A DNA stretch of 64,000 bases from JBJKSO01 sp046703825 (GCA_046703825.1 JBJKSO010000105.1:3146-67145); one strand, 5' to 3'; shown: positions 1-8,402, numbered from the stretch's first letter. Program-made: numbers and translations. Notes: generated from the sequence alone by a model not told the origin.

Positions 1-134
1 GCGTGCGTGACCCGTGCCAGATTTGAGGCCGCGCTCGGCACGCCAATGCCAACGAAGCAGACGGTATGATCGTGCAACTCGCGGGCCGCAGCTATTGTCA
101 TCATCTCTTCAGAGGAATAGTCAGTGCTGGCCAT
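1..134 (-). CDS. CoA-transferase subunit B, N-terminal part (runs off the window)
   Basis: Only the first 44 codons are inside the window. The ATG at 134 opens a frame reading MASTDYSSEEMM, then AAARELHDHTVCFVGIG, the usual N-terminus of the beta subunit of family I CoA-transferases (glutaconate and 3-oxoacid types). It begins 9 bases after the stop of the alpha subunit, so the two form a translationally linked pair. The beta subunit normally carries the catalytic glutamate that forms the acyl-CoA thioester, but that part lies outside the window. It is the last visible gene of a leftward catabolic operon. Confidence 0.8.
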   Translation of the reverse strand, partial: MASTDYSSEEMMTIAAARELHDHTVCFVGIGVPSAASNLARVTH

Positions 135-143
135 CAGGCTGAC

Positions 144-950
144 TCACTCATGCAGGACGTGGGTCCGCATCCAGGACATAAACGCATCGCGGTCGCGGCT
201 TATGGCATCCCACTGCTGATAAAAGTTGTTGTCGCGTTCGGAGTAGCCCGCCGCATATGAGGGATGGCACCCATTTTTCGACTCAGATACACAACTTATG
301 ACGAACCCTGGGAGTATTATGTCGCCGGGTCGCCGATCTAGCACGTCTACCACCTCTTCCACCGTGACCAAGGATCGCTTCGCGGCGAGTACTGCTTCCT
401 TCTGGACTCCAATGATCCCCCACATCTGTACATTGCCGTGCCTATCGGCTCGCTGGGCGTGAATGATCGCCACGTCGGGATTCATCGCCGGTACAGCGGT
501 CAGAATCTCACCGGTGAATGGACACGTGATCGTACTTATAGTTTTCGTTTCGCGCGGCAAATCCGTGCCAACGTATCCGCGGAGTAGCGCCAATGGCAAG
601 CCCGACGCTCCCGCGACGTAGCGATTTGCCATCCCGGCGTGGCTGTGTTCCTCAATTGCTAGAGGAAACGGCCACCGACACTCAACCGCGTCGCGAAAGC
701 GATGCAGAGAGCCGACTCCAGGATTGCCAGCCCAGGAAAACACCAAACGCTCAGCGCACCCCATTCCAATCATCTGATCGTAGATGATGTCGGGAGTCAT
801 CCGCACCAACGTAAGTCGCCGGCGTTCTTGACGAATGATCTCGTGGCCCGCTTCGAATGGTATTAAATGAGTAAATCCCTCCAAGGCCACCGTGTCTCCA
901 TCGTGGACGAGTTCAGCTACGGCCTGAGCGAGGCTGACTATCTTGGCCAC
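144..950 (-). CDS. CoA-transferase subunit A (glutaconate CoA-transferase-like)
   Basis: 268 residues, full length for the alpha subunit of family I CoA-transferases. It has the N-terminal GDTVALEGFTHLIPFEAGHE segment, RMTPDIIYDQMIGMG, and a central glycine-rich fold. The start is GTG with GGAAGG about ten bases upstream. The enzyme should move CoA between an acyl-CoA and a free carboxylic acid in the cytoplasm. The substrate cannot be read from sequence: the family also includes oxoadipate transferases and the ring-cleaving hydrolase IpdAB. In this operon it probably activates the acid left after deamination of the transported compound. Confidence 0.85.
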   Translation of the reverse strand: MAKIVSLAQAVAELVHDGDTVALEGFTHLIPFEAGHEIIRQERRRLTLVRMTPDIIYDQMIGMGCAERLVFSWAGNPGVGSLHRFRDAVECRWPFPLAIEEHSHAGMANRYVAGASGLPLALLRGYVGTDLPRETKTISTITCPFTGEILTAVPAMNPDVAIIHAQRADRHGNVQMWGIIGVQKEAVLAAKRSLVTVEEVVDVLDRRPGDIILPGFVISCVSESKNGCHPSYAAGYSERDNNFYQQWDAISRDRDAFMSWMRTHVLHE

Positions 951-1092
951 CAGCTCTACCTTCCCGCGATCGCAGGACCACCCAGCACAACTTTAATGGT
1001 GCGTTGCGCGCCTTTGACCGAAGCGCATCCGCGAGTCGACACGCTGTCGCCACTCGCAGTCCAGGCGCGCACTTCGGGATGACGTGCCGCTC

Positions 1093-2397
1093 TCACGCAA
1101 CCTCCTCAAGAGCCATCGCAAACGCCTGTAACAGCTGATCGACATGTGCATCCGTCATTACGGTGGATACGCATCCCAAGCCGTCTTGCCCTATTAAGAT
1201 GCCCGCTTCCAGCAGGCTTCGAGAAATTCGTCCAACGGCTTTGCGATCCTGGGCCTTCATCGAGCGATAATCGTAGACCGTGCCGTCGCCGATGTGAAAC
1301 CGAAACAGTGACCCCTCGCCGGTAACACTGCCGCATCGACCCGACCGAGCCAGTGCCTCCGTCATGCCCACCCTGACCGCTGCTCCGAGCCGGCCGAGTC
1401 GGTCAAACTCCTCACTCCCTAGTCCGGCAAGTGTAGCCTCGCCTGCGACCATCGACACCGGATTAGCGTTGAACGTCCCACCGTGATGTAAGGCGATACC
1501 AGCCGGCGTCTCGTCAAAGACAGTCATCACCTCCGCGGATCCCCCAACGGCCCCGATCGGGTAGCCGCCGCCTATCAGTTTCCCAAGGGTGGTTAGATCA
1601 GGCGACACCCCGTGCAGGTCCTGGGCTCCGCCAGCGGAGAGCCGAAAAGTGATAATCTCATCCGCGATCAGCAATGCGCCAGTCGACGTGGCACACTCTC
1701 TCAGAGTAGCTAGGAATTCAGGCGTCGCTTGAGGGAATCCCAACCGGTTAGGAAGCACGTCTACAACGATCGCGGCCAGTTGATCGCTCCTACTTAAGAG
1801 AAGCTCTCGCGTCGCAACAGAGTCGTTGAAAGGGATAACCACCACGTCTGCCAGAATCCCGCTGGGCGTCCCGGCGTTGTACGCTACTCGCTCCGGTGCA
1901 TTTGGGTCACCCCAGTTGCTAGATGAGCTGTCAACGCTCACCTCTACCCAATCGTAGCTGCCATGGTACGCGCCCTCACACTTTGCGATGAGCGTTCTGC
2001 CGGTGAAGGCTCGAGCTGCCTTAACTGCTTGCATCACAGCCTCACTGCCAGAATTAGTAAAGCGGATGCTCTCGATGCTCTTTACTCTGCCCACAATCAG
2101 TTCAGCCAAATCGATCTCGGCCTCAGTCGGAAGCCCGAAGCAACTTCCTCGCGAAGCTTGCCGCTGCACGGCGGCCACGACCGGCTCGTAGGCATGCCCA
2201 TGAATAAGAGCTGTGTAGTTGTTCAGAAAGTCCAGGAACTGGTTTCCGTCCACGTCTGCTATATATGGACCTTCGCCTGCTACAGCGTATATCGGAAACG
2301 GCTTTGCGTACAGCGTCGTGCGACTGTTACCACCGGCGAGGACCTGCTGGCCCCGCTCGTGCACCCGGCGAGACCCGTCAAACTGAACTCCTTGCAT
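1093..2397 (-). CDS. Class III aminotransferase, glutamate-1-semialdehyde aminomutase-like
   Basis: 434 residues, fold type I PLP enzyme. The N-terminus (GNSRTTLYAKPFPIYAVAGE, then DVDGNQFLDF) matches the HemL-like branch. SGSEA near residue 116, IADEI with the PLP-ring aspartate near 246, and LGKLIGGG with the Schiff-base lysine near 273 are all present. Its place between a ureohydrolase and a CoA-transferase argues against heme synthesis and for a catabolic transaminase acting on an omega- or beta-amino acid. AGGGAG lies just before the ATG, supporting this start, although the upstream gene overlaps it by 118 bases. A 142-base gap with no gene separates it from the CoA-transferase. Confidence 0.88.
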   Translation of the reverse strand: MQGVQFDGSRRVHERGQQVLAGGNSRTTLYAKPFPIYAVAGEGPYIADVDGNQFLDFLNNYTALIHGHAYEPVVAAVQRQASRGSCFGLPTEAEIDLAELIVGRVKSIESIRFTNSGSEAVMQAVKAARAFTGRTLIAKCEGAYHGSYDWVEVSVDSSSSNWGDPNAPERVAYNAGTPSGILADVVVIPFNDSVATRELLLSRSDQLAAIVVDVLPNRLGFPQATPEFLATLRECATSTGALLIADEIITFRLSAGGAQDLHGVSPDLTTLGKLIGGGYPIGAVGGSAEVMTVFDETPAGIALHHGGTFNANPVSMVAGEATLAGLGSEEFDRLGRLGAAVRVGMTEALARSGRCGSVTGEGSLFRFHIGDGTVYDYRSMKAQDRKAVGRISRSLLEAGILIGQDGLGCVSTVMTDAHVDQLLQAFAMALEEVA

Positions 2398-3548
2398 CTC
2401 CCTCTACACTCGAATCCTACGGCAGGAAGTCCCCGCACTCTCGGGAAGACGTCCGGCCATGAGCCTCCGAAGGTGCCCCCTCCTCGGATGAAAACACTCG
2501 CCAACTCGCCGGGGGGAATCTCGACTACCAAAGGGAACATTCGGGTACCAAGGACGCTTAATATGCCTTGCGCAGCAAGGTAATCGGTTCTACCCGTCGG
2601 GTCATACTCAGGATCTACTTCGCACATGTCTAAACCGACGATTTTTTCAGACTCACCCAAAAGCGCTAGCATTGCCAGCAGGTCCGGAGCACTTATGCCG
2701 TCAAATACCGGCGCGGCCGTCCCCGGAGCGTCAGCACCGGTAACAATGTCGATGTCGACACTGATATATACTCCGTCCACTCCGCTGGTCGCATAGTCCA
2801 GCGCTTCTGCGACAGCCGATTTGACTCCGACTCGGTTCACGTAGTGAGAGGTGTACGCCTTGAAGCCTTGCCTCTGCATCTCCCGAAACTGGTTAGGCTC
2901 GGACGCAGTGTTCAGTCCTAGCCAGGCGACTTTCGCTACTCCATCCATTTCAGCGATGCGGCGCACGCAGGTACCCTGATTGTGGGGGCCAGTGTACATC
3001 CCGTCATCACGGAAGTCGGTGTGTGAGTCAAGGTGAATGTGGGCAAGCCTAAAGTCTGGTTTGCGCTCCTTGCATGCCTCAAGTACGCCGCGGCAGGCCG
3101 GATACGCCACGTAGTGGTCGCCGCCAAGAGTCACTGTTAGTGCCGCGCGGCGCGCGACTTCTCGTACGTGAGCAACCGCTTCGCGCAATTGCGCGTCCCG
3201 GTCCGCGGGAATGACAGGCACATCGCCGGAGTCCACGATCGGTAGCTCTGCCGGCCACCCGGTGACGCGGCCGTCGAAGATGTTGAGCAGTCCCACGTCT
3301 GTCTGGAAGGCGTAGTACCGGACCGCGCGCAGAGAAGCCACTCTGATCGCCCTAGGCCCATGGCGCATCCCCGTCCGCCCACCAGTTGTGGCATATTCAT
3401 CGAAGGGCATCCCTACGATGCCTATCGAACCTTGCGGCACTTCGGAAGGCTCTACCCATCGACTTCGTGCGAATGACGAAACTCCTGCGTACCAAGGAGC
3501 CGCGAGATCGCGCACCCCGAATCTGTTCTGTCCCGGCACTAACACCAT
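2280..3548 (-). CDS. Ureohydrolase (arginase/agmatinase family), with an unusual C-terminal extension
   Basis: 422 residues. Manganese ligands of the arginase fold are visible: GGDHY (H145), LDSHTD (D174, H176, D178) and SVDIDIV (D265, D267). The enzyme should hydrolyse a guanidino or amidino compound, releasing urea. The usual APGTGTPEPGG segment after the last ligands reads APGTAAPVFDG, so the substrate is probably not plain agmatine. The family domain ends near residue 350; the rest is an arginine- and serine-rich tail running 118 bases into the aminotransferase gene in another frame. The other two frames stop shortly before that gene, so a frameshift near the GGAGGGGGC run is possible. 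GGGAGG precedes the ATG. Confidence 0.85.
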   Translation of the reverse strand: MVLVPGQNRFGVRDLAAPWYAGVSSFARSRWVEPSEVPQGSIGIVGMPFDEYATTGGRTGMRHGPRAIRVASLRAVRYYAFQTDVGLLNIFDGRVTGWPAELPIVDSGDVPVIPADRDAQLREAVAHVREVARRAALTVTLGGDHYVAYPACRGVLEACKERKPDFRLAHIHLDSHTDFRDDGMYTGPHNQGTCVRRIAEMDGVAKVAWLGLNTASEPNQFREMQRQGFKAYTSHYVNRVGVKSAVAEALDYATSGVDGVYISVDIDIVTGADAPGTAAPVFDGISAPDLLAMLALLGESEKIVGLDMCEVDPEYDPTGRTDYLAAQGILSVLGTRMFPLVVEIPPGELASVFIRGGGTFGGSWPDVFPRVRGLPAVGFECRGRCKEFSLTGLAGCTSGASRSSPVVTVARRCTQSRFRYTL

Positions 3549-3582
3549 CCTCCCTTCAACAGGCCGTTCTGCGTATCCCTAA

Positions 3583-4566
3583 CTACCCGTGAATTAACTG
3601 CCACGACTTAAGACGCTTACCTCTAGGGTCAAGCATTAGAAGCGCGCCCCGCAAAATGCCGTCGTTGTATTCGCTGCCCGGATTGATTGCCGTGGTCTGA
3701 CCCAGCTTTTGAACGGCTGCAGACTCGTGGATGTGACCGTGCAAACTTAGCATAGGCTGGTAGCGGTCAATCACTGACCTTACCGCGCTGCTCCCGACAC
3801 CGCCCACCAGCACCTGGCCGCCACGCATTCTCGGGTTGAACTCCTCATCCAAGAGCGCTGCTTGATCCAGTTGTGTATCTCGTGGCGGACAGTGCACGTT
3901 CAGGATAGCCGTCTCGGGCTCGCTGAGTTTATCCATGAGCCTATCCAACCTAGCTGCGATTTCGTCCTCCGGCAACTCGCGCGGTGTCTTCCAAGGGGTG
4001 GGGTTGGAAAAGCCAAGTGACGCCATTTGGACGCCCCCCGGCAACTCGACAACCGCCCCATCAGTCAAAACAACGGCAGCCTCAGCCAAATCCTCAGCCA
4101 CTTCTTCATCATCATCGTTGCCAAGCATCATGTAAGTCTGCGTGCGCAGCCCGCCAAGCCGGTCACCGATCAAGCCGACCCATTCTCGAGTCTGCTTGGA
4201 TATTACTGGCTTGAACAGGTCACGCTGAACTAGCTCCGGATGGGCATCGTAGGTGGCCTTTTCTTCCGGATCCAGGACTACCGGGTACTTTCCGGCGGCA
4301 CGCAGTTGGCTCTCGAAGGAGGCGAGCTCCTCCTCTGACTCAATTCGGCCGTTGGGTTCATAGAGCTCTGACCGCCACTTGCCGCCGGCCTCCCTGACAA
4401 TCGGTACTACGAACTTTCCAGTCAAGTCGCCGCCGAAAACGAGTGCGTCCAGTTCAAAGGTCTTCGCGGAGTTAACCCACTTCCTAAAGGCCCGCTCCGA
4501 CCCGTGAATGTCAGCGGCATAGAACACCCGCACATTCTGACTGCTTTCTCGGCGATGCCCGAACAA
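3583..4566 (-). CDS. Calcineurin-like metallophosphoesterase
   Basis: 327 residues with the ordered metal-binding blocks of the family: AADIHG, GGDLTG, GNDD, NVHCPP and HGHIHES. These coordinate a two-metal centre that cleaves phosphomono- or diesters. There is no signal peptide or membrane segment, so it is cytoplasmic. The start appears to be TTG at 4566, four bases after the permease stop, with GGAG upstream; a GTG about eleven codons later is an alternative. A phosphoesterase inside an amino-compound catabolic operon is unexpected. It may dephosphorylate an intermediate or a signalling nucleotide, but nothing in the sequence fixes the substrate. Confidence 0.85.
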   Translation of the reverse strand: MFGHRRESSQNVRVFYAADIHGSERAFRKWVNSAKTFELDALVFGGDLTGKFVVPIVREAGGKWRSELYEPNGRIESEEELASFESQLRAAGKYPVVLDPEEKATYDAHPELVQRDLFKPVISKQTREWVGLIGDRLGGLRTQTYMMLGNDDDEEVAEDLAEAAVVLTDGAVVELPGGVQMASLGFSNPTPWKTPRELPEDEIAARLDRLMDKLSEPETAILNVHCPPRDTQLDQAALLDEEFNPRMRGGQVLVGGVGSSAVRSVIDRYQPMLSLHGHIHESAAVQKLGQTTAINPGSEYNDGILRGALLMLDPRGKRLKSWQLIHG

Positions 4567-4570
4567 TTGG

Positions 4571-6196
4571 CTACTCCGGGGGAAGTTCGGTGAAGGCTAC
4601 CGACAAATTCACTCCACGACGCTCATTGACCCATTTGCTTGTCAGGTACATCAGAACGGCAACGACGAGCATAATCGGGAAGGAGATAAACACCACCGGA
4701 GAATTCGCGCCGAGCGCATTATTGGTTAGATACTGCTCGAAGAAGAAGGCATAGGAAGCAAACGCCAGACCGCCCACCACTGAAATGGCCGGCAATCCGA
4801 AGATCTTCCGCCGAGAGATCGGCGCAAGGTTGTACAGGGCTTGTCGGCGCCAAGGAATCACGATGGCCACGAGGGAAACAAGTAAGAAGATCGGCAGTTG
4901 CCCAAGCAGCGCCCCAAATGCCAACTGTAGGATCGTGCTTGGTCCCCAAACCAACACTGCGCAGATGACGCAGTACACGAGAAAGAGTACAAAGTTTGTG
5001 ATGAGTGGGCTATGAGTTCTTTCGTTTACCTCAGACAGCTTCGCGGGCATAACCCTATCGAAGGACCACGCAACCATGCTCCGCGTGGTCAAGAAGAACG
5101 CGGGGCCTTGACTCACTATGATCAGCAGCACGAGCAACCCGTTCATAGCGATGATTAGAGGGGTGTTGGACGTGAGCAGCGACGCAAAGAGCATGATGCC
5201 AGGCGGGGCAGGGAACGGGTATGCCTTCGGGTCTGCCGATGCGATGTACGTAGCTGACCCGATCCAGTTCTCTCCAAGGCTGTGGGCGGCGAACCCGAGC
5301 AAGAGCAGCAGCCCGACTACGCCGATCCCTATTGCTGAGAGGTAGGCGCGAGTTACGGTGCTCGAAGGTCGACGGATTTCTCCTCCCAGGTAGGCGGCCG
5401 TGAACCCGAACCCCATGAACCCGAATACGACTGGCGTTGCCGCAAAATCGGCACCGAGGTTGAACCCGGAGCCGGGATGATAGCCAGCCTGTGCCGCTGC
5501 CGAGAGAATCTTACCGTAGCTAGAGTGAAACGACTTCAGCACCGGTGTCAGTGCCGCACTCGTGTGCGTCGCCAGTACGAGAACGGCAAGGAGCAAACTC
5601 AGTGCACCAAAGGGGAGCAGTATCGCATAGACTTTCGTAAACGTGCGTAGCGGGAGGCTCGCGACAATAAGCGCCGCCAAAATGCACCCTATCCCAATTA
5701 GGTAGGTTGGAGCCGGGCTACTTAGTGTGGTAGCGACGTTTAGAAGGCCCGCGTTGTGGGATCGAATGCCTACAGCAGCAAAGACGGCAGCCAGGTACTG
5801 AGGAGCGATAGTCGCGAAGACCGACCCGACACTGAAGATGACGAAAAGGTTAAGCACAACGCTCGCCACAAAGCCAATGGGTGCCGACAGCGTCCTGCTT
5901 ACGAATATGTAGTCCCCACCCGTCCGGGGCATCAACTGTGAGAGCCACCCCCATAGTAGAGCAAACGGTACCGCGAGCACCGCGCCGAGGACTATAGCTG
6001 CCGCCCAGTTTGATCCCGGCGCTGCGATTGGGGCGATCGTGACGATGAAAAGAGCGTAGGGCGGAGACATCACTGCGAGCGACATTAGAATAGCGCCACC
6101 CGTGCCTAGCTCTCGCACTAGTCCCGTTGTCTGTCGCGCATACACCCCGACTGCATTCGGAATGCCAGATACCCCGCCAACCGTGTCAGATGCCAC
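4571..6196 (-). CDS. APC superfamily amino acid/amine permease
   Basis: 541 residues, strongly hydrophobic, with about twelve to fourteen predicted membrane helices. The first helices (LMSLAVMSPPYALFIVTIAP, and the MPRTGGDYIFVSR segment typical of APC permeases) identify a secondary transporter for amino acids, polyamines or related compounds. The GTG start overlaps the end of the GntR regulator gene and is preceded by GGGAGG, so regulator and permease are coupled. It presumably imports the substrate that the downstream ureohydrolase, aminotransferase and CoA-transferase break down. Confidence 0.9.
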   Translation of the reverse strand: MASDTVGGVSGIPNAVGVYARQTTGLVRELGTGGAILMSLAVMSPPYALFIVTIAPIAAPGSNWAAAIVLGAVLAVPFALLWGWLSQLMPRTGGDYIFVSRTLSAPIGFVASVVLNLFVIFSVGSVFATIAPQYLAAVFAAVGIRSHNAGLLNVATTLSSPAPTYLIGIGCILAALIVASLPLRTFTKVYAILLPFGALSLLLAVLVLATHTSAALTPVLKSFHSSYGKILSAAAQAGYHPGSGFNLGADFAATPVVFGFMGFGFTAAYLGGEIRRPSSTVTRAYLSAIGIGVVGLLLLLGFAAHSLGENWIGSATYIASADPKAYPFPAPPGIMLFASLLTSNTPLIIAMNGLLVLLIIVSQGPAFFLTTRSMVAWSFDRVMPAKLSEVNERTHSPLITNFVLFLVYCVICAVLVWGPSTILQLAFGALLGQLPIFLLVSLVAIVIPWRRQALYNLAPISRRKIFGLPAISVVGGLAFASYAFFFEQYLTNNALGANSPVVFISFPIMLVVAVLMYLTSKWVNERRGVNLSVAFTELPPE

Positions 6197-6983
6197 GACC
6201 CATCCCTCCCGTCCTCGTGGTTATAGGGGATTCCGTAGTGGCCGGACTCATCCCCTCTTCGCGAGTCCGGACCTCCGGATGGAGCCAATGCTCCATTGCA
6301 TGACGTATGTGCGTGCGCGCGGCGAGTTCCGCGGCGGAAGAGTCTCCAGACGTGATCTCAGCCAGTATCTGATGGTGCTCCCGCGCTGAGACACGCAACC
6401 GGATCTCCTGGTGTCTCAAGCGAAGATAGGTCGCTTGGGACGAAGCACGGATAATGTGCGCCATCCTGCGCAGCCAGCTGTGGTCGAGGTCCTCCAGCAG
6501 CCCGATATGAAATCGGGTGTTCGCTTGCATGTACGCCTTGCGGTCGTCGGTCTCACTCGCCGCTTCCATCTCGCCGACGCAGGTCGTTAAGGCTTCACGC
6601 GCCGAGGAGCTCAACCCCTGCGTCGAAAGCAGGCGCGCGACCAGCCCATCAATTACCTCGCGTACTTCCAGAAGCTCGCGTGCTGCGGGCCCTGAGAGAT
6701 CTACAACTGTGCTGGTGCCGTGGGAGTTCGTTTCTATAAGCCCCTCCCCTTCCAGGGTCCGCAGCGCAGCCCGCAGGGGGGTTCGGCTGACGCCGAGCAA
6801 CCTAGCGAGATCGTCTTGCGGGACGGAGGTGCCAGGGGCCAGTCGGCCATCGAAGATCAGTGTTCGAAGCTGGTCGGCGGCGAGCTCCGGCAGTTGGGAT
6901 GGCCGGCGGACGGCCCAGCCACCGGCGATCGAGGCGGTCGACTCAGCCTGGTCAGTCCCGTGGTGGGCAATCGGTCGGCTCAA
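6186..6983 (-). CDS. GntR family transcriptional regulator with FCD domain
   Basis: 265 residues. The N-terminal winged helix-turn-helix (about 35-95) contains LARLLGVSRTPLRAALRTLE, the GntR signature. The all-helical C-terminal half (about 105-235) has the FCD pattern with LEVREVIDGLVARL and metal-type histidines in FHIGLL and HHQIL. FCD regulators respond to small organic acids or amino acids and usually repress the adjoining operon. The start is TTG with GGAGG nine bases upstream. It is the first gene of the leftward operon and overlaps the permease, so it probably controls its own expression through the palindrome just upstream. Confidence 0.9.
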   Translation of the reverse strand: MSRPIAHHGTDQAESTASIAGGWAVRRPSQLPELAADQLRTLIFDGRLAPGTSVPQDDLARLLGVSRTPLRAALRTLEGEGLIETNSHGTSTVVDLSGPAARELLEVREVIDGLVARLLSTQGLSSSAREALTTCVGEMEAASETDDRKAYMQANTRFHIGLLEDLDHSWLRRMAHIIRASSQATYLRLRHQEIRLRVSAREHHQILAEITSGDSSAAELAARTHIRHAMEHWLHPEVRTREEGMSPATTESPITTRTGGMGRGI

Positions 6984-7001
6984 GCGTTTCGTCCTCCAGA
7001 A

Positions 7002-7038
7002 GCTGCGTATACTGGATCCAGGACACGGTCGGCGTCAA
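7002..7038 (-). promoter_or_regulatory. Candidate promoter and operator for the gntR-led operon
   Basis: In the gap between gntR and the divergent gene, the minus strand has TTGACG (7038-7033), a plausible -35 box. Downstream of it lie a perfect 10-base palindrome CTGGATCCAG (7012-7021) and an AGTATAC stretch. A palindrome between promoter elements is the expected position for a GntR-type operator. The -35 to -10 spacing is not ideal and no second copy of the palindrome was seen, so this is a suggestion. Confidence 0.3.
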
Positions 7039-7198
7039 GTGGCTGCGGCTAGTGAAGTCGGAGGCTCCAAACTGATGTTCGATCAACGCGTATGCCCTCA
7101 GTCATTGGACCCGCGGGATCAGCTGAGAGCGACGCGTGCCTCTCTAGGCGTAGCCTGGCGTCCGCCGTGCTTGCACCTGGAGATGATGGCGGTGAGCC

Positions 7199-7954
7199 AT
7201 GAGTGAGGATGGAGGACACCGCTGGACTGGTGAGGTCTTGTTGGAGGACGCCAGACGGCTGGTCGAGGCGGCGCAGCGCAGAGGCGTTCGCGCCCGACTG
7301 TTGGGGGGCGTTGCCTTCTTTCACGTTTCCCCAACAGCGAGGGAGGGATCGCTAAGTCGGCGGTATCGCGACTTCGACCTGGTGGTAGGTCGGCGCGCTG
7401 GACGGGATTTGGCGAGACTGTTCCGCGAGTTGGGTTACGGGGAGAATCGGAACTTCAACGCCCTGCACGGTGCCGATCGACTAATCTTCTTCCACCCAGA
7501 CAAAGGGTTTTCGATAGACATTCTTGTTGGCGACTTCAAGATGTGTCACAAACTCGCCCTCGACGGGCGCCTACCGGCAGAAGGTCTAACGCTAAGCCCG
7601 GCCCAGCTGCTGTTAACCAAGCTTCAGATTGTTCAGATTGAGGACAAGGATCTGGGGGATGCGGCCGCGCTGGTCGCCGACGCAAGTGGGCAGGATCCGC
7701 CGATTCTGGACGCCCGGCAGTTCGCAGAACCATTAGGTCGAGATTGGGGTTTTTATCACACGGTCGAAATCAACCTTCGTCGTCTCAGCGACTTCGCTGA
7801 CAGTCGCCTGCCTAGCCATATAGCCTCGACCATACGTCAGCGCGTCTCTGCCTTACGAGCAGCCATGGAAGGGGAGCCCAAGAGCTTCGGCTGGCAAACA
7901 CGCGCGCGCGTCGGAGAGAAGCGGCGCTGGTACGACCTGCCAGAGGAAGTCTAA
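7199..7954 (+). CDS. Nucleotidyltransferase-fold protein of unknown function
   Basis: 251 residues. The N-terminal part has LLGGVAF followed by RYRDFDLVVG, the glycine pair and D-x-D arrangement of minimal nucleotidyltransferases such as the AbiEii toxin group and related uncharacterised proteins. A later SIDILVGDF could supply a third acidic residue. No antitoxin-like partner gene lies next to it, so a toxin role is not supported. It stands alone at the right end of the low-GC stretch, transcribed away from the gntR operon. The ATG follows a GGAGATGATGG region that can serve as ribosome binding site. Function unknown. Confidence 0.7.
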   Translation: MSEDGGHRWTGEVLLEDARRLVEAAQRRGVRARLLGGVAFFHVSPTAREGSLSRRYRDFDLVVGRRAGRDLARLFRELGYGENRNFNALHGADRLIFFHPDKGFSIDILVGDFKMCHKLALDGRLPAEGLTLSPAQLLLTKLQIVQIEDKDLGDAAALVADASGQDPPILDARQFAEPLGRDWGFYHTVEINLRRLSDFADSRLPSHIASTIRQRVSALRAAMEGEPKSFGWQTRARVGEKRRWYDLPEEV

Positions 7955-8025
7955 AAAGCATGCGATCCGTCCGTTGAATGGTCTGCGGTCTCTAATCTGC
8001 CGAACCTCACATTGAGAAGGGTGCC

Positions 8026-8307
8026 GTGCGACACAAGAGGTGGTTGGCGGTGGAACCGACCGATTCGCTAGCTCACCATGGGGAGCTAGTTCGGCAACTC
8101 CGTCACTGGGAGGCCTGGAGACGCTGGCTGGGCGCGAGACTCAAAGCCGCGCAGACCGCCGGATACCCTCGTGCTAGCGCCACGCGTATTTTTGAGGCCG
8201 TTGCAGCACGTGGCGTCATGGCGCCCCGGGACGCGGTGGCAGATCTGGCGGTGAGGAGGATGGCGCCGATTGAGAGTACAAGCTGGCCGCGCGCACCGTT
8301 GCCGTAG
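8026..8307 (+). CDS. Small hypothetical protein, doubtful
   Basis: 93 codons from GTG. The product is arginine- and alanine-rich, with a helical-looking central part (VRQLRHWEAWRRWLGARLK) but no motif I recognise. It has no strong ribosome binding site and lies between the nucleotidyltransferase-like gene and the tRNA, where GC composition changes. It could be a real small gene or chance coding in GC-rich DNA. The rest of 7955-8402 shows nothing else. Confidence 0.25.
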   Translation: MRHKRWLAVEPTDSLAHHGELVRQLRHWEAWRRWLGARLKAAQTAGYPRASATRIFEAVAARGVMAPRDAVADLAVRRMAPIESTSWPRAPLP

Positions 8308-8402
8308 TGGCACCGTCGCTCACGCACCTGAAAGCGATCGTTCTGCACTGCGACCCGCCCACTCCGATTTCGGCCGGATCAAGGCTCTCAGGTGAGATGG
8401 AA

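Noticed and set aside
1093..2397. Assignment of the aminotransferase as HemL for heme synthesis
   Set aside because: No other heme genes are near, and it lies within a permease-ureohydrolase-CoA-transferase operon, which favours a catabolic role.
7199..7954. Type IV toxin-antitoxin system around the nucleotidyltransferase-fold gene
   Set aside because: No AbiEi-like or other antitoxin gene lies on either side; only the fold resembles AbiEii.
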